A stretch of DNA of 64,000 bases from Labilibaculum sp. (GCA_016342745.1 JAEINT010000007.1:62001-126000), one strand, 5' to 3'. Counted from the stretch's first letter, positions 35,892 through 45,834 are shown. The notes: generated by a model not told the origin, from the letters alone. Made by a program: numbers and translations.

Positions 35892-37307
35892 ATGAGAAAA
35901 TTTAGTTTCATAATAATTGTTAATTTATTTGCCTTTTTAACGGCATGTGATTCTGATGGATTTCAGGAGCATGAAGTTGGGGATAGCTTGATTGATAAGT
36001 CAACTGAAGTTAGGTTGATTGATACCTTCACGATTGAGAGTTCAACGGTGAAAATGGATTCTGTTTTAACTTCAGGACAAAACAATATTCTTTTTGGTAG
36101 TTATGAAGATGAATTCTTTGGACGCATTAGTTCGGATTTTTACGCTATTGTTGGTTTAGGAGGAACGTTTAGCTTAAAACAAGTTACTGTTGGAGAAAAC
36201 TTAGAAAAGACACCCATTCGCTACGATTCATTAGTTTTCATTAGCTACCCGGATGGTAATTATATGGGCGATACTATACCGACGCAAAGTATGTCAATTC
36301 ACAGGGTTACTGAAGAAATAGAAATTCCAGATGATCAAATTGGATTCTATGCACACAGTTCATTTCCTTATGATGAGGAGAGCTTAGGGAGTAGTGATTT
36401 TATTGCTAAGCCAATATCTCAATTCTTAGAGTATAGCGATGAAAAAGAGGCTGATGTTGAGATTGATGATCTAGGGATAAGATTTAATATGGAAGATGCC
36501 TTAGGTATCGATATTGTTCGAATGGTTAATGCTGAAAACGATACTATTAAATTTTCGGACAAATGGCTTAAATATTTGAATGGTGTTGTTTTAAAAGCAG
36601 GTGAGGATAATTCAGTTATGCTTTCCTATAACTTGCAAGCAGGAAGAATGAAAATGCGTTTGTATTATACCTATACCGCATATGAATTAAGTGGAACTAG
36701 AGATTTTCATGATTTTCCGATTATTGCATCATCCTTAAATTTCACAAATGTAAAGTCAGATTTTAGTTCAGCTCCATATGATTTAGATCAAATAACTGAC
36801 GAGACTGAAGATTTAAGTTCTGAGGAAACAGGTAATTTGGCATTTGTCCATGGTGGATTAGGTATGCTTACTAAAATTAAAATTCCTCATTTAGAAAGAT
36901 TAAACACTGTTGGTTTAACAGGAGGTGTTCTTAGAGCAGAGTTAAAATTTTATCCAAAAGATGAGAGTTTTGATGATGATATATTCAAATTGCCAACATT
37001 ACCATTTACACTGTATCAAACAGATAAGCAAAATCAAGTTTTAACACAATTGGTAGGTTCCACAGGATCAGCTGCAAGTTCAAATTATGTTGAGAACAGA
37101 GATAATCAAGATGAATCTTTTTATTCTTTTGATGTTACTAGCTATGTTAACAGTGTATTAGCAAACGGTCAGGAATTTGATGATGCACTTTTACTAACAC
37201 TACCAATATCTAGTTTAGGTGTTTCAATGGATCGTTTAATCATTGAAAATGAAAGCGATTCAGATTTTAGAATTCGTCTTAAAACAACCTACGTAGTACA
37301 GAATTAA
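35892..37307 (+). CDS. DUF4270 family lipoprotein
   Basis: 471 residues from ATG 35892, which gives a clean lipoprotein signal (MRKFSFIIIVNLFAFLTAC). Two upstream in-frame ATGs (35832, 35865) would add an unlikely extension. The DUF4270 hallmark comes early: TFTIESSTVKMDSVLTSGQNNILFGSYEDEFFGRISSDFYA; later segments such as GLTGGVLRAELKFYP and FDVTSYVNSVL are also typical. Function unknown; the family is nearly restricted to Bacteroidota. It is followed after 31 bases by an outer-membrane protein gene in the same direction. The protein is Asp/Glu-rich. Confidence 0.86.
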   Translation: MRKFSFIIIVNLFAFLTACDSDGFQEHEVGDSLIDKSTEVRLIDTFTIESSTVKMDSVLTSGQNNILFGSYEDEFFGRISSDFYAIVGLGGTFSLKQVTVGENLEKTPIRYDSLVFISYPDGNYMGDTIPTQSMSIHRVTEEIEIPDDQIGFYAHSSFPYDEESLGSSDFIAKPISQFLEYSDEKEADVEIDDLGIRFNMEDALGIDIVRMVNAENDTIKFSDKWLKYLNGVVLKAGEDNSVMLSYNLQAGRMKMRLYYTYTAYELSGTRDFHDFPIIASSLNFTNVKSDFSSAPYDLDQITDETEDLSSEETGNLAFVHGGLGMLTKIKIPHLERLNTVGLTGGVLRAELKFYPKDESFDDDIFKLPTLPFTLYQTDKQNQVLTQLVGSTGSAASSNYVENRDNQDESFYSFDVTSYVNSVLANGQEFDDALLLTLPISSLGVSMDRLIIENESDSDFRIRLKTTYVVQN

Positions 37308-37338
37308 TAATAAAAGAATCAATTTAATTACAATATAT

Positions 37339-38619
37339 ATGTGGAGCGTAAGCATGATTAAGCCTTTTAATTCTACAAAAAAACTAATTGCAATATTAAG
37401 TTTCGCATTGTTATTTGTGACGACTAATGCATTTGCTCAAAATAATACTAGTTCAACCTACTCCTATTTTGGATTAGGGGAATTAATGCAAAATTCTAAC
37501 GGGCAAACGATTGGTCTTGGAGGAACAAGTTTAGCTTACAAAGGTGGAAGTGTTCTGAATCTTGATAACCCTGCATCTTTGAGCCAGATTGACAGTTTGA
37601 AATTTCATTTTAATATTGGATCAGTAATTAAATTTACACGATTGAATCAAGGAAATGACCATGATGTAATTAATGACTTTAATTTGTCACGAATTGCTTT
37701 GGGATTTAAAGTTTCTCCTAGATATGCTACTGCTTTTTCTATTGCCCCATATTCAGGCTTAGGTTACGAAATCACAAAACGTGAAAAAGTTTTGGGAGAT
37801 GAGACCTATGTAATTCGATCATTAAAAGGAACTGGAGGATTGAATCAGTTTATGTGGTCGAATGGAGTTAAGATTACAAATGATTTATCTTTAGGAGTAA
37901 ATGGAATCTATATTTTTGGAAATAATACACGTACTGAGAGTGTTGTTATAGAAAATGGTGGAACCAATGTATATATCAATAATTCAGAATTGATTTCCAA
38001 AGGTTTATATTTTAATGTAGCTGCACAGTATGCAATAGATTTTGGTAATTATGCAATTACAGTAGGAGGTAAATATCAACCTAAAATCGGTGTAAATGCT
38101 AAACAAAAAGTGGTGATTACAAATTCAAATGATCTTGTTGAACGCTACAGTGATGAGGATGATGGAGATTTCGATATGCCAGAATCGTATAGTGTTGGAT
38201 TCGGTTTAAATAAAGGTAAACACTTATGGATTGGTGGGGATTATCAGTATGAAAAATGGAGTGATACTGAAATTTTTAACGAAAATAATGAATTTGTAGA
38301 TCGTAATAAATTTAGTTTTGGTGTTGAGTATAATCCTAATGATGGCTATGCTCGAAAATTTCTACAACGATTATCATATCGCTTGGGTAGTTTTTATGAT
38401 ACTGGATATATAAAAGTCGAAGACAATAAAATTAGTTCTATGGGCATAAGCGCTGGTCTTGGTATACCTATGGCTCAAGGTAAAGGTACGATTAACTTAG
38501 CTGTGGAGTTTGGTACTACAGGCACATTAAATAATAACTTAGTACGTGAAGACTTTACCCGAATCACAATCGATGTTAGTTTATTCGAGCGTTGGTTTCA
38601 GAAAAGAAAATATAATTAG
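37339..38619 (+). CDS. Outer-membrane beta-barrel protein next to the DUF4270 gene
   Basis: 426 residues. A signal peptide ends in TTNAFAQ. The mature part shows the opening SSTYSYFGLGELMQNSNGQTIGLGGTSLAYKGGSVLNLDNPASLSQID, which resembles FadL-like/PorV-type barrels (the NPA motif near the start), and a long series of alternating strands. It ends in ITIDVSLFERWFQKRKYN. The transported or bound molecule is unknown. It is co-transcribed with the DUF4270 lipoprotein gene and followed by a terminator. ATG 37339 has an A/T-rich leader; ATG 37354 is an alternative start. Confidence 0.78.
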   Translation: MWSVSMIKPFNSTKKLIAILSFALLFVTTNAFAQNNTSSTYSYFGLGELMQNSNGQTIGLGGTSLAYKGGSVLNLDNPASLSQIDSLKFHFNIGSVIKFTRLNQGNDHDVINDFNLSRIALGFKVSPRYATAFSIAPYSGLGYEITKREKVLGDETYVIRSLKGTGGLNQFMWSNGVKITNDLSLGVNGIYIFGNNTRTESVVIENGGTNVYINNSELISKGLYFNVAAQYAIDFGNYAITVGGKYQPKIGVNAKQKVVITNSNDLVERYSDEDDGDFDMPESYSVGFGLNKGKHLWIGGDYQYEKWSDTEIFNENNEFVDRNKFSFGVEYNPNDGYARKFLQRLSYRLGSFYDTGYIKVEDNKISSMGISAGLGIPMAQGKGTINLAVEFGTTGTLNNNLVREDFTRITIDVSLFERWFQKRKYN

Positions 38620-38637
38620 ATCGACAATTACAATATT

Positions 38638-38678
38638 AAAAAGTCTGAAACATTCCTGTTTTCAGACTTTTTTTTTAT
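38638..38678 (+). terminator. Terminator after the outer-membrane protein gene
   Basis: AAAAGTCTGAAA and TTTCAGACTTTT pair around an eight-base loop and run into nine T. Confidence 0.92.
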
Positions 38679-38727
38679 TCCTAAAAGTGTAAAAAGAATA
38701 TAATAGATCTTAAACTCTAAATTATTA

Positions 38728-38756
38728 TTGAATCAAAATAATAATGTTTAATTTTG
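38728..38756 (+). promoter_or_regulatory. Promoter of hydG
   Basis: TTG at 38728-38730, 18 bases, TAATTTTG at 38749-38756. Expected transcription start near 38762, about 28 bases before the hydG ATG. Confidence 0.7.
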
Positions 38757-38790
38757 CTCTGAAAACTAACAATATACATGAAGATGGAGG

Positions 38791-40263
38791 ATGAGTAATT
38801 CTCTGTTTTTAGACAATACAGCGCAAAACATGAAAATGATCTACAAACCTCAGGAGTATCGGATCAAGGATGAAAGGATGAAACCTTTTATTGACGAATC
38901 TGAAATTTGGGAGATTTTGGAAGAAGCCCAAGCTACTAAAGAAAATGTTCGCCGAATTATTCAAAAATCTTTGGATAAAAATCGTTTAAGTCTGCAAGAA
39001 ACTGCTGTTCTGCTTAAAACGGAAGACAAAGAACTTATTGAAGAGATAAAGGCAGGGGCACGTGAATTGAAAGAAAAAGTGTATGGAGATAGAATTGTTA
39101 TATTTGCTCCTCTCTACATCGGAAATAAGTGTGTAAACAATTGTACTTACTGTGGATTTAGAGCATCTAATAAGAAGCAGAAAAGGACCACTTTGGCGAC
39201 TGAGCAGATTAAAAGTGAAGTTAAGGCATTAGAGGACTGTGGACAAAAACGATTGATTTTGGTTTATGGTGAGCATCCAATGTATGATGCAGATTTTATT
39301 GCCGATTCTGTTAAAACGGTTTATGAAGTAAAATCAGGAAACGGAGAAATTAGAAGAGTTAACATTAATGCGGCACCTTTAGATATTGAAGGTTATAAGA
39401 AAGTAAAAGATGCAGGCATTGGTACCTATCAAATATTTCAAGAGACTTACCACAGAGAAGCATACGCTAAATATCACTTGAGTGGACAAAAAGCTGATTT
39501 TAATTGGCGTTTAACAGGATTGGATAGAGCACAAGAAGCATTAATTGATGATGTTGGAATTGGTGCGTTATTTGGCTTGTATGATTGGAAGTATGATGTG
39601 TTAGGTTTGGTTAGACATGTGAATCATTTCGAAGCATGTTATAACGTTGGGCCACACACGATTTCGTTTCCAAGAATTAAAGCTGCTTCAGATTCTAATA
39701 TTGATCCGGAATTTGAGGTAAGTGATGAAGACTTTATTCGTTTAGTAGCTATTCTTCGATTAGCAGTTCCTTATACAGGAATGATTTTAACCGCAAGAGA
39801 ATCTAAAGAAATTCGGGAGGAAGTTATTAAACTTGGTGTTTCGCAAATTGATGCTGGAACAAATATTCAATTAGGTGGATATTCAGAAGATAATGGGAAA
39901 CAACAAAAGCTCGAGCAAGAACAATTCGAAATAGGGGATACTCGCAGCCTTGGTGAGGTTATAGATGAGCTTTTAGATAAAAAGTACCTTCCATCATTTT
40001 GTACCGCTTGTTACCGAAAGGGAAGAACAGGAGAACACTTTATGGAGTTTTCGGTACCTGGTTTTATAAAGAGATATTGTGCGCAAAATGCAATACTAAC
40101 GCTTGCAGAATATCTTGAAGATTATGGTACGGAGGAAATGAAAAAGAAAGGCTATGATTTGATCACGGTCAAAATTGATGAGCTTAAAGATTCGCAAAAA
40201 ACGGAAGACTTGCAAAAACGACTGGAGATGGTTAAGCAAGGTGAGCGTGATCTTTACTATTAG
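38791..40263 (+). CDS. hydG: [FeFe] hydrogenase maturase HydG (tyrosine lyase, radical SAM)
   Basis: 490 residues. Splits tyrosine into p-cresol and dehydroglycine and makes the CO and CN ligands of the H-cluster. The radical-SAM cluster uses C114, C118 and C121 (CVNNCTYC). The second, ligand-making cluster uses C404, C407 and C430 in the C-terminal domain (CTAC, then KRYC). Other family marks: GEHPMYDADFI, IFQETYHREAYAKYH, HTISFPRIKAA. ATG 38791 is preceded by GGAGG with only one base between, so a start at the ATGs 38830 or 38836 cannot be excluded. A TM1266-type regulator gene follows; hydE is 4.3 kb further on the other strand, and hydF is outside the window. Confidence 0.96.
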   Translation: MSNSLFLDNTAQNMKMIYKPQEYRIKDERMKPFIDESEIWEILEEAQATKENVRRIIQKSLDKNRLSLQETAVLLKTEDKELIEEIKAGARELKEKVYGDRIVIFAPLYIGNKCVNNCTYCGFRASNKKQKRTTLATEQIKSEVKALEDCGQKRLILVYGEHPMYDADFIADSVKTVYEVKSGNGEIRRVNINAAPLDIEGYKKVKDAGIGTYQIFQETYHREAYAKYHLSGQKADFNWRLTGLDRAQEALIDDVGIGALFGLYDWKYDVLGLVRHVNHFEACYNVGPHTISFPRIKAASDSNIDPEFEVSDEDFIRLVAILRLAVPYTGMILTARESKEIREEVIKLGVSQIDAGTNIQLGGYSEDNGKQQKLEQEQFEIGDTRSLGEVIDELLDKKYLPSFCTACYRKGRTGEHFMEFSVPGFIKRYCAQNAILTLAEYLEDYGTEEMKKKGYDLITVKIDELKDSQKTEDLQKRLEMVKQGERDLYY

Positions 40264-40349
40264 ACTTTAAACTTTAATTTTCTTTTTTAAGGGTGAAATG
40301 TTTTTTGTAACTTGTTGCTAGTCCTTTTGATTACTCTAAATTTCGGTTT

Positions 40350-40613
40350 ATGGAAACATCAGCAATTTGGATATTTGGTGTATTAATTCGCGACAAGGAG
40401 AAGGAAGATGGTTGTGTGCAAAAAATTCTTGTGCGATATGCAGATTCTATCAAAACTCGTTTAGGCTTATACGATGTAGAACATCGGGATAGTCATCCTC
40501 AAGGCTTACTATTAATTCAGGTAATAGGTTCCGAAAAAGAAATGGATTTATTCGAAAAAGAAATCTATATGATTGAAGGTGTTGAAATTCAACACATGAT
40601 GTTTGAATCGTAA
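40350..40613 (+). CDS. Iron-only hydrogenase system regulator (TM1266 type)
   Basis: 87 residues of the small ferredoxin-like/ACT-like family named after TM1266, commonly encoded next to [FeFe]-hydrogenase maturation genes. Typical parts are WIFGVLIRDKEKEDGCVQKILVRYADSIKTRLGL at the start, and LLLIQVIGSEKEMDLFEKEIYMIEGVEIQHMMF at the end, a betaalphabeta pattern. It is proposed to regulate the system but no ligand is known. Gap to hydG is 86 bases, so co-transcription is likely; a terminator follows directly. Confidence 0.9.
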   Translation: METSAIWIFGVLIRDKEKEDGCVQKILVRYADSIKTRLGLYDVEHRDSHPQGLLLIQVIGSEKEMDLFEKEIYMIEGVEIQHMMFES

Positions 40614-40621
40614 TGAATAAG

Positions 40622-40650
40622 GAAAAGTCCGATAATATCGGACTTTTTTT
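40622..40650. terminator. Bidirectional terminator between the TM1266-type gene and the sensor kinase gene
   Basis: AAAAGTCCGAT and ATCGGACTTTT pair around AAT; seven T follow on the plus strand and the complement has four T after the stem. It touches the stop of the convergent kinase gene. Confidence 0.88.
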
Positions 40651-43600
40651 ATATTACTTTTTTAAGGTCGATATAAAAATGAGCTCCTTTCCCAGGTTCA
40701 CTTTCACACCATACTTTTCCTTGCATGGCATCAATGTATTTTTTAACAATAGATAGGCCTAATCCGGTTGATTTTTCTCCTGCTGTTGGTTTCGCGCTTA
40801 AGACTTGAAATTTACCAAAGAGTTTTTTCTGATCTTCAATAGGGATTCCAGGGCCTTCATCGCTAACTACTGATCTAATTAAATCTCCTTCTTCCCATAT
40901 TTTCACGTTTATGTTTTTATTTAAAGGAGAAAATTTAATGGCATTTGAAATAAGATTTTCGTATACCTGCGTCATGTAATTGCGATCTACAAGAGCATAA
41001 GCATCATTAACATCGAGTTCAAGAGTGATTTGTTTTTGTTGTAAATGATTTTTGAAATTTAGATTGACAATCTCTATCAACTTTTTGAGGTTTGTCTTTT
41101 CTAATTGTAAATTAATGCTTCTAGACTCAATCATTCCAATGTCAAGAATATTTGAGATCATATCGTTCATCCGTAAAAGAGCTTTTAACATGAAATTGAT
41201 ACTTTCTAAATCTTCAGGATTATTAGTTCCTTCTATTTGCGATTGCAAGTGTTCTGTTATCGAAATAGTAGAGGTTAGAGGATTTTTTAAATCATGAGCA
41301 ATGATTCCTATCAAATGATTCTTTTCATTGTTTAGTTCAGTTAATTCATTGTTTTTATTCTCGATTTGCTCCTTCTTTATTTTTACATCTTTGTTAACCT
41401 TTTGCAATCTTTTGGTTTGTGTCTCAATTTTTCGATAAGCTTGAGCATTTTCTATGGCAATGCTTGCATATACAGCAATGTTTTGCAGAAGGGAAAGATG
41501 ATATTCTTGGAATGCTTTTTTTGCGAAACTTTGAACCGTAATTACACCATTTATCTTGCCTTTTATTCTTAATGGCAGGTAAATTACAGATTGGGGAGTA
41601 CCTGTTTTTTCTACTGGGATTAATTTTGTGATGTATTTGTGATATTCATTTTCCAAATCAGTAATAAACAGTTCTTTATCATTGTTAAAGCAGTATACGG
41701 CTAACCTAGTTTCATCTTCTAAAGCAAATGTGACTTCATCGAGGTTTAACCCATCTTCTTTTATTCTAGGGAATACCAAGCAATTGTTATCTTTTTGGTA
41801 GATTCCTATACCAAATATAGAAGCATCCATCAGTTCATTTACAGATTCGTAAACGGTATCTATTATTTTCTCAATAGATAGACTTGCAGTGACAGCTTTT
41901 CCAATATCATTTAAATGAATCAAATTCATATATGATTTTTGAAGTCGATGAGCCTGTTGTAAGATTTCATCCTTTTGATTCTGTAGTACGCTATTTTTAG
42001 ATTCAATTTCTGTATTCTGAATACTTATTTCTCTTGTTTTTTCTTGTACAAGCTTTTCAAGTTCTTCCTTTTTTTGTTTGATATTTTTGATCCGAATTCG
42101 AATAATAAAATAAATTGTGAGCCCAATAAGGAGGAGTCCAATAAGTTTAGCCCAAATGGTATTCCACCAAGGAGGAAGGATTTCAAAAGGATACTCATAG
42201 GCATTTGGGGTCCATATGCCATCGCTATTCGAAGCCTTAATTTTAAAATTGTAATTGCCAGGTGGAATTCTTGAGTAAATGGCTTCGCTTTTTGAACTTA
42301 CTGGAGACCATGCTTGATCCAAACCTTCCAATATCCACTGATATTTGACTTTTTCGGGTGATTTATAGCTTAGAGCTTCAAAGTTGAAGCTTAGGTGGTG
42401 CATATCGTGTGTTAATTTTAAATCTTGAGGTAAGGGGAACCATGGATTAACACCACATAAGCATTGACTGTATTTTGCATCTCTCCAATTAACTTTCTTG
42501 AAGAATAACTTAATGTCAGTAAGTTGTATTGTTGGAGGAGTTGGATTTATTAGATCTTTACTAGGATTAAACATCATTGCTCCGTTAACCGTTCCAAACC
42601 ACAAGTTTTTGTTTGCATCAATATAATTACACCCACCATTGTTTTCTATTCCAATAAATCCATCGTATTTGTTGTAATTTCGAATAGATGAGATCTCACC
42701 AGATTTGGTATAGGTTATTTTGTCAACACCATTTTGTATGCCAGCCCAAATTACACCATCTTCATCTCTTAAAATAGAATAAACTATGTCAGAGGTGAGG
42801 CCTTCATCTGTTGTGATGTAGGTCCAATCTTTGCCGTTCCAAATGTTAATACCACCACTAAAGCTAGCTGCCCAAATTCTTCCAAGCTTGTCTTCAGTAA
42901 CCTGCATTATCCAGTTGTAGTTTAATCCATTAGTATCATTAAAATTCACAACCTTTTCTCCATCAAACATCGAAAGGCCTTGAAAGTGGCAAAACCAAGC
43001 TCTGTTTTTAGAATCAATAAAAACATTGGATATAAAATCGACTGCTAATCCATGACTTTGAGCGGTGATGTGGGTTCTTTTTTGATTTTTATCGATATGC
43101 ATTACTCCAGCTCCACGAGTTGATAGCCATAAATCTCCTTGGTCGGTTTTTAGTATGTTTGAAATCCCGGTACCGTTAGGAAGGCCATATTGCCTAGAGA
43201 CCTCTCTGAATGAACTTCCATTAAATTCAAGAAGACCACTAAAACTAGCCATAAGAATTTTACCGTTTTTTAATTCAAGAAAATCCCTAACATCTAAAAG
43301 ACCATTATGATCTTGTGGAGTATAAGCTTTCCGAATATTTTTCTTGAATTCGATAATTCCTTTACCTGTAATACTAAACCAATACCGATTTTTGCTGTCT
43401 TGATATATGGCTCTAACAATATTCCCATCGATATCATTAGAGAAATCTAAGGATAGAAATTTATTGTTAGCGTATTGGATTAGGCCATTTCCTCTGGTCG
43501 TTAACCAGATATTGCCAGAAGAGTCTTCAACGATGGTATTTATAAAAGGGGTTATCAGACCTTTGTCAGCATCAATTATGTAGCTCCTTGTTCCATTAAC

Positions 43601-44464
43601 AATTGCAACTCCTCGGCCATTTATACTAACCCATAATTTTTGATCCGAATCAAGTGTGAAATTTCCAATATTCATTGGCGATATTCCATCAGGCAAATTT
43701 ACTTGTGTAGGTTTGCCATTTTCCATTTTGAATATTTGCGATCCGAAGCCTGCAATAAAGATTCGAAACCAAATTTCATTATTAATATCTTGAAGAACAG
43801 GTTGAATTATATGACCGTTAAATTCAGTAAAATCGTTGTATGTAGATTTTGATAGTATTTCGTTTTCGTAGGAATAAAGACCATTTCGAGTGGTAATGAA
43901 TAAAGTGTTTTGGCTGTCAAGAAAAATGGATAGAATGCGATTATTGGTGATAAGTTCTGGTTTTTCTTTACCAAAATCGTAAAACTGGCCATTTTTAAAG
44001 TACATCAGAATGGGCGTATTCTGATTAACTCCAAGTGCCCAGATTTGTTTTTTGTCATCTTCAATAAGCTGAAAATAAATAGCATTTGGTAAGCCATCTT
44101 TTTGATCGTAATTTCGAAAAGAGACACCATTAAATTGAGAGATACCAACGCTGGTTCCAATCCATAAATTGTCTTTTTTATCTTGTATTAGTGATCTAAT
44201 ATTATTGTCTGCAAGTCCATGTCTTTTGGTGTAAGAAAAGAATTCTTTGCCATTAAATCGCGTAATGCCTCCACCATTTGTCCCTAGCCATAAATTGCCT
44301 TTTTTATCTTGTATTAAACTAAAAACTTCAGATTGAGGCAGTCCTTCTTCAAGAGAGTAGTTTTTGAAGTTGTACTCTTGTGCTACTGTCGGATTTTTTT
44401 GAATCAGACCTAAACAAAGGATTAGAAGAAGGAATTGTAAATGTTTCATGTACGAAAAATTCAT
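40649..44464 (-). CDS. Two-component sensor histidine kinase with regulator-propeller sensor and GAF domain
   Basis: 1271 residues. A signal peptide (MKHLQFLLLILCLGLIQK region) exports about 660 residues with repeated Reg_prop blades (GNLWLGTNGGG, DNLWIGTSVGIS, GIWAGIQNGV-like units) forming a double propeller, then a Y_Y_Y domain (KYQWILEGLDQAWSP). One membrane helix (AKLIGLLLIGLTIYFIIRI) leads to a coiled coil, a GAF domain, HisKA with the phosphoacceptor H1057 in IIAHDLKNPL, and a complete HATPase domain (ENLISNAIKFS, DEGPGIP, GLGLSIV). Unlike the hybrid SusR-like HTCS regulators it has no receiver or AraC domain, so a separate response regulator must exist. It sits between hydG/TM1266-type gene and hydE. 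Start 44464 or 44449. Confidence 0.93.
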   Translation of the reverse strand: MNFSYMKHLQFLLLILCLGLIQKNPTVAQEYNFKNYSLEEGLPQSEVFSLIQDKKGNLWLGTNGGGITRFNGKEFFSYTKRHGLADNNIRSLIQDKKDNLWIGTSVGISQFNGVSFRNYDQKDGLPNAIYFQLIEDDKKQIWALGVNQNTPILMYFKNGQFYDFGKEKPELITNNRILSIFLDSQNTLFITTRNGLYSYENEILSKSTYNDFTEFNGHIIQPVLQDINNEIWFRIFIAGFGSQIFKMENGKPTQVNLPDGISPMNIGNFTLDSDQKLWVSINGRGVAIVNGTRSYIIDADKGLITPFINTIVEDSSGNIWLTTRGNGLIQYANNKFLSLDFSNDIDGNIVRAIYQDSKNRYWFSITGKGIIEFKKNIRKAYTPQDHNGLLDVRDFLELKNGKILMASFSGLLEFNGSSFREVSRQYGLPNGTGISNILKTDQGDLWLSTRGAGVMHIDKNQKRTHITAQSHGLAVDFISNVFIDSKNRAWFCHFQGLSMFDGEKVVNFNDTNGLNYNWIMQVTEDKLGRIWAASFSGGINIWNGKDWTYITTDEGLTSDIVYSILRDEDGVIWAGIQNGVDKITYTKSGEISSIRNYNKYDGFIGIENNGGCNYIDANKNLWFGTVNGAMMFNPSKDLINPTPPTIQLTDIKLFFKKVNWRDAKYSQCLCGVNPWFPLPQDLKLTHDMHHLSFNFEALSYKSPEKVKYQWILEGLDQAWSPVSSKSEAIYSRIPPGNYNFKIKASNSDGIWTPNAYEYPFEILPPWWNTIWAKLIGLLLIGLTIYFIIRIRIKNIKQKKEELEKLVQEKTREISIQNTEIESKNSVLQNQKDEILQQAHRLQKSYMNLIHLNDIGKAVTASLSIEKIIDTVYESVNELMDASIFGIGIYQKDNNCLVFPRIKEDGLNLDEVTFALEDETRLAVYCFNNDKELFITDLENEYHKYITKLIPVEKTGTPQSVIYLPLRIKGKINGVITVQSFAKKAFQEYHLSLLQNIAVYASIAIENAQAYRKIETQTKRLQKVNKDVKIKKEQIENKNNELTELNNEKNHLIGIIAHDLKNPLTSTISITEHLQSQIEGTNNPEDLESINFMLKALLRMNDMISNILDIGMIESRSINLQLEKTNLKKLIEIVNLNFKNHLQQKQITLELDVNDAYALVDRNYMTQVYENLISNAIKFSPLNKNINVKIWEEGDLIRSVVSDEGPGIPIEDQKKLFGKFQVLSAKPTAGEKSTGLGLSIVKKYIDAMQGKVWCESEPGKGAHFYIDLKKVI

Positions 44465-44556
44465 GTTGCCAGAATTTATTTAAGGTACAATTTTTTTAGA
44501 CCAATTAAAAGCATTCTAAATAAGCTGGAGTGTTTTTTTGCTGAAAAATGGGATAT

Positions 44557-44584
44557 AAATAAAGCGGCTTAAGCCGCTTTATTT
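44557..44584 (-). terminator. Perfect palindrome at the end of hydE
   Basis: A 28-bp perfect palindrome centred between 44570 and 44571 (core AAAGCGGCTT and its complement). It overlaps the hydE stop codon; on the minus strand the stem is followed by T/A-rich sequence, so it probably acts as a terminator. Confidence 0.7.
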
Positions 44585-45667
44585 GTTCTGTCTGTTTTTA
44601 AAATGTTGTGAGTCTCCCCACTCTCCATAACCAATTTCTCCATCGGCCATATTAATTCTGGCTTCCATGCAGTTGGTGCAATCATCAGCACCTTCATCAA
44701 TACATGGCTTATTTTGATACAATAAGTAGTTTGCTCTTTCTTTTGTAGGTGTAATGTTAGGCATGATAATATTTGCACCAATTCGCAATGCTTTTTCCCT
44801 GCCTAAAGGATCAATAGCTTGCAATGCTGTTGCAGATGCAATATTAATGTCCTTCATCATGATACGAAGTATCGCAATCATTTTTAAGGTAAGACGGAAT
44901 CGATCTTTTAGTGGCATCAACTGGTCTCGGTATTCATACATTGGGGTTTGATCGTGCTCTATAAATGGTCCCATCCCAACCATATCGATATCGAACTTTT
45001 GCATAAACAAAAGATCATTCGCTAAATCATCATAGGTTTGAAATGGTATTCCAATCATAACGCCAGTCCCTGTTTGATAACCAACTTCCTGCAGGCTTTT
45101 TAGGCATTTTAATCTCGTTTCGTGAGAATGTTCCTCATTGTTCGGATGTATTTTATTGTAGAGATCTTTGTTGCTAGATTCAATACGAAGCAAATAGCGA
45201 TGAGCTCCCGCATCGAACCATTTTTGATAAGTTTCCTTTGTTTGTTCACCTATCGAAATGGTTATTCCCAATTCGTTATTACTCAGTTTTTTGATTTCCT
45301 TCAGCAGGTTTTCAATACGATCAATGAATTTCTGATCAGATCTTTCTCCAGATTGAAGTACCAGAGAACCATAATTGTTTTCGTAGGCAAATTTTGCTGC
45401 TTTAAGAATTTCTTCATCTGCGATATCGTATCGGTCTACCTTCGGGTTGCCAGCTCTAATTCCGCAGTATAAGCAATCTTTTTTACAGATGTTTGAAAAT
45501 TCAACTAATCCACGAAAGTGTACGTTTTTACCAATGTTTTCCAACTTAATTTCAGAGGATTTAACGAACAAGGCCTTCTCTTCATCGTCTTTCGATTGTA
45601 ACAATCGAATGATATCATCTTTTGAAAATTGATCTTGTAATAAGATCTGTTCTATTTTTTTACTCAT
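44579..45667 (-). CDS. hydE: [FeFe] hydrogenase maturase HydE (radical SAM)
   Basis: 362 residues. Acts on the HydG-derived Fe(CO)2(CN)cysteine unit to build the diiron site of the H-cluster. The radical-SAM motif is C61, C65 and C68 (CKKDCLYC), followed by the family stretch GIRAGNPKVDRY. The barrel continues with SIGEQTKETYQKWFDAGAHRYLLRIE, HPNNEEHSHE, GYQTGTGVMIGIPFQT and MGPFIEHDQTP. A C-terminal Cys group (CIDEGADDCTNC) corresponds to the non-essential second cluster. It is the first gene of a minus-strand unit, upstream of which is the palindrome-rich region shared with the acetyl-CoA synthetase gene. Confidence 0.96.
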   Translation of the reverse strand: MSKKIEQILLQDQFSKDDIIRLLQSKDDEEKALFVKSSEIKLENIGKNVHFRGLVEFSNICKKDCLYCGIRAGNPKVDRYDIADEEILKAAKFAYENNYGSLVLQSGERSDQKFIDRIENLLKEIKKLSNNELGITISIGEQTKETYQKWFDAGAHRYLLRIESSNKDLYNKIHPNNEEHSHETRLKCLKSLQEVGYQTGTGVMIGIPFQTYDDLANDLLFMQKFDIDMVGMGPFIEHDQTPMYEYRDQLMPLKDRFRLTLKMIAILRIMMKDINIASATALQAIDPLGREKALRIGANIIMPNITPTKERANYLLYQNKPCIDEGADDCTNCMEARINMADGEIGYGEWGDSQHFKNRQNK

Positions 45668-45834
45668 TGGGAATTATTAGCTTTTAATTCGTCAGCAAAA
45701 TTACAGATAAAAATTAAGCTTTTAATGTTAGTTGTCGAAAAATGGATATTAGCACTTTAAACTCCGAAATTAATACTTTTTGCAATCGTTTGAAAGAAAA
45801 ATTTCTTGTTAAGCCTTTGTAAGACTTAAGTTTT

